Below, piece by piece: positions 1 to 5,524 of a stretch of 26,035 nt of DNA. The translations under genes were made by a program, and so were the position numbers. Source of the DNA: a virus; IMG/VR virus record IMGVR_UViG_3300007640_000201, positions 1-26,035 of that record; one strand, given 5' to 3'. The notes beneath the pieces were generated by a model. That model ran no database searches, was not told the DNA's origin, and worked only from the letters and a program-made list of their open reading frames with translations. Within the stretch, counting starts at the first letter, position 1. Every line of letters begins with the position of its first letter.

Positions 1-675
1 CAGACAAACACCATTATAGAATACCAAGATGGAATCAGAAGTATGACCAGCAGCAATTGTGTAATTTGAATTGCCACCAGTAAATGTTGATGTGGTATAT
101 GAGAGTGAAAGTTTTGAGGCAGTAATACTTCCATCTTGTACAGTATCAATTACATTGTTTGATTCTGCAAGCTGAATGGCAGTAATCTTTGCAGCATTGG
201 TAGGAATTGAACCTGCATTGAAGATTAGACTTTCACCAGATACCGTGTAATTATTTGATGAACCATAAATCTGATAAACACCATCAACAAACACAATCAT
301 ATTTGCGCCATTTGCAACTGAAGGTGTTCTTGTCAGTGTATATGTTCCAGTGGAACCGTCACCTGTGAATGAATCAATATGTGGTGAAGAGAGAGCCTGA
401 GTTGGAACAAGCAGTTGTCGTCCAAGATAGATAATCCAGATTCTACCATTCAGATCAGGAGGTTCTGAGAAATTGATGGTACTGCTTCCATTTGAAAAAG
501 AAACAGCATAAGAATATTCTGGTTCTTGAATAATACCATCAACAGAAACCAACAATTGAGTTGGAGTTGTGACAGTATAATCTAGATTGAATACTGTTGT
601 GGAACCATCACCAGCAAATACTTGCCTTTGAAATATTCCGTATGCCGGAGATGCGCCAATGTAACTACTTTCCAT
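1..675 (-). CDS. Tail fibre / virion structural protein, partial (C-terminus outside window)
   Basis: The first 225 residues of a longer protein are present; the frame stays open to the left edge. The ATG at 675 directly follows an in-frame TAA, so translation cannot start further upstream. The visible part holds about three copies of a beta-rich repeat that begins F(A/T)GDGST, continues with an alternating hydrophobic strand and ends in V(D)G(I/V)xQ (FAGDGSTTVFNL near residue 20, FTGDGSTGTYTL near 105, a degenerate FTGGNSNYTI near 195). Such repeats are common in fibre and adhesin proteins of marine T4-like phages, and one copy also occurs inside the 2111-aa baseplate protein of this window. 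It is the last gene of the fibre cluster and has a late-promoter-like AATAAATA 35 bp upstream. The role as an external fibre is inferred from repeat type and position; the receptor-binding end is not visible. Confidence 0.75.
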   Translation of the reverse strand, partial: MESSYIGASPAYGIFQRQVFAGDGSTTVFNLDYTVTTPTQLLVSVDGIIQEPEYSYAVSFSNGSSTINFSEPPDLNGRIWIIYLGRQLLVPTQALSSPHIDSFTGDGSTGTYTLTRTPSVANGANMIVFVDGVYQIYGSSNNYTVSGESLIFNAGSIPTNAAKITAIQLAESNNVIDTVQDGSITASKLSLSYTTSTFTGGNSNYTIAAGHTSDSILVFYNGVCL

Positions 676-710
676 TTACAGTTGTTCCATAATAGATTGT
701 GTTCTTTTTA

Positions 711-718
711 TATTTATT
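711..718 (-). promoter_or_regulatory. Late-promoter-like motif AATAAATA
   Basis: AATAAATA (minus strand) overlaps the stop codon of the 99-aa gene and lies 35 bp before the fibre gene that starts at 675. It matches the NATAAATA form of the T4-type late promoter recognised by gp55-family sigma factors. It is a 7 of 8 match to the T4 TATAAATA consensus, so use as a promoter is inference. Confidence 0.4.
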
Positions 719-1013
719 GATCTTTTTGTAGTTGTTTTGATGTATATTCAAAATTTTCAGCAACTACCCATGTCAAACCATTCTTAGAATATATTCCTGT
801 GTATTCTGTTTTTGGAAATGTGAATATTGTATCTACGATTTCTGGGTTCAATGCAAGAACAGTTCCCTTGTGTTCTTCTGATGCATTGGTGAAATATTTT
901 AGCCTTCCTTTTGGATAAGAAGACAAATCTAAAGGTTCAACTCTAGCAGAAACGGTGGTTGTGGAGGATGAGATTCCACCAGAGAGAACCTTGAGATTTG
1001 GTTTATCACTCAC
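714..1013 (-). CDS. Small virion-cluster protein of unknown function (99 aa)
   Basis: I do not recognise this family. The protein begins MSDKPNLKVLSGG and has a Ser/Thr-rich stretch near residues 15-22. Its second half looks like a small beta domain (TGIYSKNGLTWVVAENFEY). It overlaps the 3' end of the upstream 130-aa gene by 8 bases in another frame, which indicates translational coupling, and it sits between adhesin-type genes. A role as a fibre-associated or assembly protein is suggested only by that position. No signal peptide or membrane segment is visible. Confidence 0.65.
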   Translation of the reverse strand: MSDKPNLKVLSGGISSSTTTVSARVEPLDLSSYPKGRLKYFTNASEEHKGTVLALNPEIVDTIFTFPKTEYTGIYSKNGLTWVVAENFEYTSKQLQKDQ

Positions 1014-1398
1014 TCGGTATCAAATCCCAAGTTTGATTTTCTTCATTCCAGTTGTATCTTTCTCCATCAGTTGGATATGGTACTGGAGAATCCCAGAGGC
1101 ATGTTTCTTCATTTAGAGTCCAAGACGGATAAGGTTGTGGTGGAATGAAGGCATCTCTTGATTCATCATAAGTGTAGCCGATACCAGCATAATTTTTACG
1201 CATTCTTGCTGAATCGCCTTGAATTACTGATTGGTCTTCAGCAGGAGAGTTGGTTGATGAATCATAATAAACTCCACCTCTCATGTTATAGCTAGTTTTA
1301 ATCCATTGATTTGAATCAGGTAAACTATCAATAAAATCTTGTTCTGCTACAATTACATTTACTACTATATTGTTTTCTACTTTTGCAAAATGTGCCAT
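1006..1398 (-). CDS. Fibre-associated small virion protein, paralogue 1 of 2 (130 aa)
   Basis: It begins MAHFAKVENNIVVNVIVAEQ and carries a C-terminal domain with the motifs RKNYAGIGYTYDESRDAF, PPQPYPSW and WNEENQTWDL. Proteins of this pattern recur next to tail-fibre genes in marine T4-like phages; no biochemical role is established that I know of. It is a paralogue of the 134-aa protein at 2353-2757: from RKNY to TWDL 58 of 60 residues are identical, whereas the first ~50 residues differ strongly. Each copy lies directly downstream of a glycine-rich adhesin-like gene, so it may cap, chaperone or attach that protein (inference). A Shine-Dalgarno-like AAAGG lies a few bases before the ATG. 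Confidence 0.8.
   Translation of the reverse strand: MAHFAKVENNIVVNVIVAEQDFIDSLPDSNQWIKTSYNMRGGVYYDSSTNSPAEDQSVIQGDSARMRKNYAGIGYTYDESRDAFIPPQPYPSWTLNEETCLWDSPVPYPTDGERYNWNEENQTWDLIPSE
1022..1197. repeat. Duplicated block, copy 1 (paired with 2366-2541)
   Basis: About 176 bp covering the C-terminal coding part of the 130-aa gene match 2366-2541 at high identity, in the same orientation and 1344 bp apart. Many of the differences are silent (for example in the codons for PPQPYPSW), so the protein sequence is better conserved than the DNA. Confidence 0.85.
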
Positions 1399-1406
1399 AT
1401 TTACCT

Positions 1407-2342
1407 TTAAATTGGATAACGAATGATTACGATTCCTGAGCCTCCAGCAGCACCACCACCAGTACCACCGCCACCACCACCGCCAGTGTTCATAGTTCCA
1501 TCAGTCTGTCCTGTGCTACCTCCACCTTGTCCACCTCCACCTTGTCCACCAGCAGCATTTCCTGATGTCGCAGCGCCACCTCCGCCGCCTGCTCTATAAG
1601 TTGGTGTTCCAGTAATATTAGATTCTACTCCAACTCCTCCTGTGCCTCCGCCATTTGCATCACCAATATCACCAACACCACCAGCACCTCCACCACCGCC
1701 GCCTGGTAAATTTGCCATTCGTTGGCCACGACCGCCAGCAAATCCTTGCCCAGAAGTTCCAGCTCCGCCAGTCGTACCGTCAATACCACTACCACCTCCC
1801 GATCCACCACTGTTTCCTAAATCAGAACCTGTAGGTGTATCAGAACCACCACCGCCACCACCGATAGATGTAATTGAACCAAAAACAGAATTATCTCCGT
1901 TAGTTCCAGTTGCAACAGATGTTGTTGATGCTCCTGGGCCACCACCACCAACAATAACATTATACGAGCCAGCAGTCAGTGTTACCTTAGATTCTGATCC
2001 CGTTCCTCCACCAGAAGATTCTCCTGTCACTGAAGAACGATAACCACCAGCACCACCACCACCAGCCCAATCACATCCACCGCCACCACCACCAGCAACA
2101 ACAAGATATTCAACTTCTCCGGAACCTTCTGTGACTTCAAAAGTTCCACTGGATGTAAATGTATGAATTCTATATCCACCAGATTCTGTTATAGTGCCGC
2201 CAGTTGCAGTAATAAATCCTGGCCATATTCTATCTTTTATTGCACCATAAACTTCATTCAAACTCCACATTCCGGATGCTGCATTCAGAGTTGGAACATT
2301 TTCAACTCCAATTATTCCACCGTTTTGTCTCTTGCTTACCAT
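1407..2342 (-). CDS. Glycine-rich adhesin-like tail protein, copy 1 (311 aa)
   Basis: An N-terminal segment (about residues 1-45) has the motif AASGMWSLNEVY followed by WPGF, a start seen in several phage fibre-tip proteins and likely an attachment segment. A short beta region is followed, from VEYLVVAGGGGGG near residue 77 to the end, by a very glycine-rich domain with many runs of 4-7 Gly, ending GGGAAGGSGIVIIRYPI. Known relatives by type are the glycine-rich domains of marine phage proteins and the polyglycine-helix adhesins of the T2/S16 gp38 kind. Loops between Gly runs differ from those of the second copy at 2802-3686, while both ends are alike, as expected of a receptor-binding tip under diversifying selection. 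Adhesin function is inferred. The plus-strand Pro-rich open frame across it is only a shadow of the glycine codons. Confidence 0.85.
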   Translation of the reverse strand: MVSKRQNGGIIGVENVPTLNAASGMWSLNEVYGAIKDRIWPGFITATGGTITESGGYRIHTFTSSGTFEVTEGSGEVEYLVVAGGGGGGCDWAGGGGAGGYRSSVTGESSGGGTGSESKVTLTAGSYNVIVGGGGPGASTTSVATGTNGDNSVFGSITSIGGGGGGSDTPTGSDLGNSGGSGGGSGIDGTTGGAGTSGQGFAGGRGQRMANLPGGGGGGAGGVGDIGDANGGGTGGVGVESNITGTPTYRAGGGGGAATSGNAAGGQGGGGQGGGSTGQTDGTMNTGGGGGGGTGGGAAGGSGIVIIRYPI

Positions 2343-2352
2343 TCTTTTATCC

Positions 2353-2757
2353 TTACTGTGTTACTAAATCCCAAGTTTGATTTTCTTCATTCCAGATATA
2401 TGGTTCTCCATCAGTTGGATATGGTACTGGAGAATCCCAGAGACATGTTTCTTCATTCAATGTCCAACTTGGGTATGGTTGAGGTGGAATGAAGGCATCT
2501 CTTGATTCATCATAAGTGTATCCGATACCAGCATAATTTTTTCTGAATGCTTTGGATTGGTCTTGACTTGGTTCATTTGTTTCTGAGTCATAATAAACTC
2601 CACCTCTGGTGTTATAGGATGTACGCTTGCAAACTGCGCTTCTGAACTGCCCGTACCAAACTTCGGGTGTTTGTTCTTCAATTAATTCAGTTTCATCTAT
2701 TCCAGTAATTACTTCTGTAACCACTGAGTCTGCATCTAAAAATGCGTAATGTGCCAT
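2353..2757 (-). CDS. Fibre-associated small virion protein, paralogue 2 of 2 (134 aa)
   Basis: Paralogue of the 130-aa protein at 1006-1398. It begins MAHYAFLDADSVVTEVITG and shares TSYN(T/M)RGGVYYDS and the almost identical C-terminal domain (RKNYAGIGYTYDESRDAF to WNEENQTWDL). The segment around residues 25-45 (EEQTPEVWYGQFRSAVCKR) has no counterpart in the other copy, so the N-terminal half may be the part that adapts to each partner. Start choice: GGAG lies about 9 bases before the ATG, and the preceding 40 bp contain a degenerate copy of this same start region. It lies between the two glycine-rich genes. The molecular role is unknown. Confidence 0.8.
   Translation of the reverse strand: MAHYAFLDADSVVTEVITGIDETELIEEQTPEVWYGQFRSAVCKRTSYNTRGGVYYDSETNEPSQDQSKAFRKNYAGIGYTYDESRDAFIPPQPYPSWTLNEETCLWDSPVPYPTDGEPYIWNEENQTWDLVTQ
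2366..2541. repeat. Duplicated block, copy 2 (paired with 1022-1197)
   Basis: The C-terminal coding part of the 134-aa gene, a direct repeat of 1022-1197. The 1344-bp offset equals one whole adhesin-plus-cap module, which points to tandem duplication of the pair of genes and not to a separate repeat. Confidence 0.85.
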
Positions 2758-2761
2758 TTAT

Positions 2762-2797
2762 TTAACTCCAAATATAAAAAAACATATAATGTGTCAT
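2762..2797 (-). pseudogene. Vestigial gene start (11-codon remnant of the MAHYAFL-type gene)
   Basis: The minus strand at 2787-2811 repeats the ribosome-binding site and first codons of the 134-aa gene (2747-2771) with 21 of 25 bases identical. Its ATG at 2797 reads MTHYMFF, against MAHYAFL in the intact gene, and hits a stop after 11 codons. It looks like a duplication scar or leftover of a further copy of the small gene. Whether it is translated is unknown. Confidence 0.5.
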
Positions 2798-2801
2798 CTG
2801 C

Positions 2802-3686
2802 TTAACTCCAACTCACAGTGCCAGTACCTGCTGTAATGGTGGTGACCTTATCGTTTCCTACGGTTGTAGTTGATAGGGTTAATCCGGTTTGGCTGATTGT
2901 GTAACTTGCTGGGTATCTAAGAATGACTACTCCCGATCCTCCTGAGCCTCTTCCACCACCACCTCCACCACCAGTGTTGGCATCTCCTGATGTGTCGGCT
3001 GAATTAGTACCATTTTGGTTCAGTCCATTTCCGCCACCTCCTTGTCCGCCTTGACCTATTGGATTGTTAAATGCAGTTCTTTCCTCAGAACCTCCGCCCC
3101 CAGCGTAATAATTCCCAGAACCGACAGGCCACTCTATTCCAATCCCGCCATTAAATGATGTGGCTGCAGCACCAGCACCACCTCCACCACCTTGCTGACC
3201 ATATCCAGGAGTAGAAGCGCCATCATTTCCTTGACCTGGAGTTCCAGCCCCACCAGTTCCTCCAGCTTGTGTGCCGCCACCTCCAGACCCACCATCAGCT
3301 CCAGTATTAATAGCGTTAGGATGCGCTCCACCACCTCCTCCACCAATTGCAGTCAAAGAATTAAATACTGAATTTGACCCATTGTATCCTCGATTAGTAG
3401 GTTCACTAGGAGCACCAGCACCAATAGTTACAGTGTAGCTACCTGTAGTTAAAAAAGCACTTCCAACGATTGCACCACCAGCACCACCACCTGCACCTGC
3501 GTTATATGGAGATCCACCACCCCCACCACCTCCAGCAACAACTAGGTGTTCCACTAAAAACTGAATAATGGGCCATCTTCCTGCTTTCTGTTCCAAAAGT
3601 ACAGAATCCAACCCCCAGATTCCGGATGCATCAGATTGACTCACATTCTTTTTAATTCCTAAAAATCCACCTCTTCTTCGTGACAT
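2802..3686 (-). CDS. Glycine-rich adhesin-like tail protein, copy 2 (294 aa)
   Basis: Same architecture as the protein at 1407-2342: a short N-terminal attachment-like segment (DASGIWGLDSVLLEQ, then WP near residue 39), then EHLVVAGGGGGGG and a glycine-rich domain with Gly runs separated by variable loops, up to GGSGVVILRYPA near residue 260. It differs in an extra C-terminal beta-rich tail of about 30 residues (YTISQTGLTLSTTTVG to TGTVSWS). Lengths are 294 and 311 aa. ATTAGGAG about 10 bases before the ATG is a good ribosome-binding site. The gene is followed by the 134-aa small gene in the same arrangement as the second module. Host-recognition tip is the best inference from family type and position. 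Confidence 0.85.
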   Translation of the reverse strand: MSRRRGGFLGIKKNVSQSDASGIWGLDSVLLEQKAGRWPIIQFLVEHLVVAGGGGGGGSPYNAGAGGGAGGAIVGSAFLTTGSYTVTIGAGAPSEPTNRGYNGSNSVFNSLTAIGGGGGGAHPNAINTGADGGSGGGGTQAGGTGGAGTPGQGNDGASTPGYGQQGGGGGAGAAATSFNGGIGIEWPVGSGNYYAGGGGSEERTAFNNPIGQGGQGGGGNGLNQNGTNSADTSGDANTGGGGGGGRGSGGSGVVILRYPASYTISQTGLTLSTTTVGNDKVTTITAGTGTVSWS

Positions 3687-3714
3687 TCAACTAATCTCCT
3701 AATGGATTATTATA

Positions 3715-4068
3715 TTATTGGTCGGTCATGTCTTCCCAAGAAGCAACTGCTTCTAGGTCACCATCTGCACTTGCTTGTACCCAAAGACTCCAGGTGGCTT
3801 CTAAATATATACTTTTACTAATAATATCTAAAGTTGAATCAGCAGGAACAGTAATTGTTGAAGCAATATTCCAATCATTTGACCCATCATTCACATAAAC
3901 ATTAACAGTAGCATCATTTGTTCCATCAACATTTGACACATAAAGAGCATTTACCTTTGCAACATGATTTGCTGCAATTGCAGGAACAATTGCGGCTGAT
4001 GGTGTAGCAAGAACTGCTTGACCAGCAATTTTTCCGTTAATTGTTGTTACATTTACAATATTTGCCAT
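3715..4068 (-). CDS. Small beta-rich virion protein (117 aa)
   Basis: It begins MANIVNVTTINGKIAGQ and reads as one small beta domain: HVAKVNALYVSNVDGTNDATVNVYVND, then ITVPADSTLDII, SIYLEATWSLWVQA and LEAVASWED. The order 'LYVSN..DGTN..V.V', 'PADSTL', 'YLE', 'A.AS' is typical of small proteins found among tail-fibre genes of marine T4-like phages. It appears distantly related to the 115-aa protein at 5138-5485, and the two flank the 224- and 122-aa genes. AAAGGAAAA before the ATG is the ribosome-binding site. The structural role is inferred from context. Confidence 0.7.
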   Translation of the reverse strand: MANIVNVTTINGKIAGQAVLATPSAAIVPAIAANHVAKVNALYVSNVDGTNDATVNVYVNDGSNDWNIASTITVPADSTLDIISKSIYLEATWSLWVQASADGDLEAVASWEDMTDQ

Positions 4069-4091
4069 TTTTCTATTTTCCTTTTATAAAA

Positions 4092-4766
4092 TTATCCGCC
4101 AAAGACGATTGAGAATGCAACTGCTTTTCCTGTTGCATATGATTGAGTTGCATATGATGATAATGCACTTTCGTTTGCTACTGGAACCCAATTCCCAGCA
4201 TGAGCAAAATATGCTTTTCCTTCTCCATGAACATGAGCAAACATTCCATGATAATCAGTGGCAGAAGGCAAATCACCAAGAGTTGAATACACATTACCAA
4301 ATAAAATTTTATTTGTTGTTCCACCAACTCTTAAATCTACATCACCATCAACTGTCATTTTTCCTGTGCCATTTGGAACAATTGCTACATCACCATCAGC
4401 GGTTGTTGTGGTAATTGAATATGTTGTAACATCAAGATTACCACCAAGCACAGGACTTGTATCTTCTTGTACACTAACAATACCCGTATCGGTATCATTC
4501 ACAAATGAAAGATTTCCACTTCCATCTGTTCTTATAACTTGATTTGGTGTACCATCAGCAGTAGGAAGTGTAAATGTAACATTGGATGAAACTGCACCTG
4601 ATTGAAGAGTTGTAGAAAATGTATTTGCAGCATTGTTCAAAGCCAATGCACCTGCAACTGTACTTCCATCACCTTTCATAGTAACAGTATCACCTGCTGC
4701 CAATTCTCCTAGACTGGTAACAACATTACCATTTTTGATTGCTTTTACTAATTCTACATTTGCCAT
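4092..4766 (-). CDS. Tail-fibre / virion protein with HGMFAHVHG motif (224 aa)
   Basis: The N-terminal part (residues 1-60) resembles fibre-protein starts. The middle has a typical fibre segment (TFTLPTADGTPNQVIRTDGSGNLSFV and QEDTSPVLGGNLDV, near residues 65-115). The C-terminal part carries LGDLPSATDYHGMFAHVHG followed by GKAYFAHAGNWVPVANES, a motif that recurs in structural proteins of marine T4-like phages. The first codon is separated by one base from the TAA of the upstream 122-aa gene (TAAAATG), so the two are translationally coupled. It probably forms a trimeric fibre part or fibre connector (inference). Confidence 0.75.
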   Translation of the reverse strand: MANVELVKAIKNGNVVTSLGELAAGDTVTMKGDGSTVAGALALNNAANTFSTTLQSGAVSSNVTFTLPTADGTPNQVIRTDGSGNLSFVNDTDTGIVSVQEDTSPVLGGNLDVTTYSITTTTADGDVAIVPNGTGKMTVDGDVDLRVGGTTNKILFGNVYSTLGDLPSATDYHGMFAHVHGEGKAYFAHAGNWVPVANESALSSYATQSYATGKAVAFSIVFGG

Positions 4767-4776
4767 TTTAGTTTAC
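4764..4776. repeat. 13-bp junction repeat, copy 1 (pair at 5134-5146)
   Basis: CATTTTAGTTTAC at the stop/start junction of the 122- and 224-aa genes is identical to 5134-5146 at the junction of the 115- and 122-aa genes. On the minus strand it reads GTAAAC TAA A ATG, so both upstream proteins end in ...VN. It may be a module boundary used in gene shuffling. Confidence 0.6.
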
Positions 4777-5136
4777 CTTATATTCTATTTCTGTTACTCC
4801 ATCAGCAAGCAAGAAAGGAACTACACCTGCTTTCAAACATATGGGTGAAAAATTGCCATTGGACAAATAGAATGGCAATGCTGATAGATAAATTGTTTGA
4901 ACTGTTGAATTTGCTAAAGTGAATGCGCCTTCAAATCCACCGCCAATACTACCCCATTCAGAACCATCATATCCTTCAAAGGAACTTTCATCTGTATTGA
5001 ACCGAAACATTCCTGCTTCTGCAACTGGAATAGTAGACCTTTGTGCAGTTGTTCCGTTTGGTATTTTGACGTATTGACCTTCAAATTCTAGATTATATGC
5101 TTGGTCAGTAACGTACGGATAACCTATGTATGACAT
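4768..5136 (-). CDS. Fibre-associated virion protein (122 aa)
   Basis: It begins MSYIGYPYVTDQAYN. The central motif PNGTTAQRSTIPVAEAGMFR continuing FNTDESSFEGYDGSEWGSIGGG is a common element near the C-terminal ends of phage tail-fibre proteins; here it forms about half of a free-standing protein (near residues 27-70). A second beta-rich part follows (TLANSTVQTIYLSALPFYLS). The gene is coupled on both sides by TAAAATG junctions with one spacer base. It could be a separated fibre tip or a short fibre of its own; I favour fibre-associated structural protein. Confidence 0.7.
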   Translation of the reverse strand: MSYIGYPYVTDQAYNLEFEGQYVKIPNGTTAQRSTIPVAEAGMFRFNTDESSFEGYDGSEWGSIGGGFEGAFTLANSTVQTIYLSALPFYLSNGNFSPICLKAGVVPFLLADGVTEIEYKVN

Positions 5137-5146
5137 TTTAGTTTAC
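5134..5146. repeat. 13-bp junction repeat, copy 2 (pair at 4764-4776)
   Basis: Identical to the junction sequence at 4764-4776. It contains the stop of the 115-aa gene and the start codon of the 122-aa gene. Confidence 0.6.
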
Positions 5147-5485
5147 ACCTTCTAGAATTGATGCTATCACATCAACAGTTGCTGCTGTTGCATACACTCT
5201 AACTTGATCGCCACCATTTAAAACTATTTTTTGTCCAGAAACTACTTTCATTGTAGATCCAGCTGGAATTGGAGCATTTTTCACAATATGATATGATGTT
5301 GTTAAATCATTGTCATACATAAGAACAGAAGCAGAAACTGCGCTTGTTCCAGTGTTTGCAACATCCAATTCAATTAAAATAGAATTAACATCGACAGATC
5401 CATCATTTGATGTATAAATTGTAGTTGGTGATGCGCTATTGGTACTTACGCCACTTACACCAGCATTTTTAAAATTATTTGCCAT
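5138..5485 (-). CDS. Small beta-rich virion protein (115 aa)
   Basis: It begins MANNFKNAGVSGVST and continues with alternating strands: TTIYTSNDGSVDVNSILIELDVANTG, then YHIVKNAPIPAGSTMKVVSG, KIVLNGGDQVRVYATAA and VIASILEGVN. Small proteins with the start MANNFKNA and the 'PAGSTM..V.G.KI.L..GD..RV.A' pattern accompany tail-fibre genes in marine T4-like phages. It is distantly similar in layout to the 117-aa protein at 3715-4068. Transcription probably starts at the exact TATAAATA 24 bp upstream (5510-5517). Its place in the virion is not known from sequence. Confidence 0.75.
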   Translation of the reverse strand: MANNFKNAGVSGVSTNSASPTTIYTSNDGSVDVNSILIELDVANTGTSAVSASVLMYDNDLTTSYHIVKNAPIPAGSTMKVVSGQKIVLNGGDQVRVYATAATVDVIASILEGVN

Positions 5486-5509
5486 TCTACTATCTTTCCT
5501 TTATAGTTC

Positions 5510-5517
5510 TATTTATA
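5510..5517 (-). promoter_or_regulatory. T4-type late promoter TATAAATA
   Basis: Exact TATAAATA on the minus strand in the 39-bp gap between the 549-aa fibre gene and the 115-aa gene, 24 bp before the ATG at 5485, with AAAGGAAAG as ribosome-binding site in between. It matches the T4 late promoter consensus. Confidence 0.7.
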
Positions 5518-5524
5518 TAAGACT

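Noticed and set aside
1642-2043. Plus-strand 133-aa Pro-rich open frame
   Set aside because: It is the complement of GGN glycine codons of the adhesin gene (proline codons CCN opposite); there is no ribosome-binding site and no gene on this strand nearby.
3134-3346. Minus-strand 70-aa Val/Glu/Leu-rich frame inside the glycine-rich gene
   Set aside because: Out-of-frame reading of GGN-rich codons; no start signals, and the main frame has clear domain structure.
1440-3540. CCA/CCG triplet arrays resembling a repeat or CRISPR-like array
   Set aside because: The periodicity is codon-level (Gly runs) without constant repeat-spacer units.
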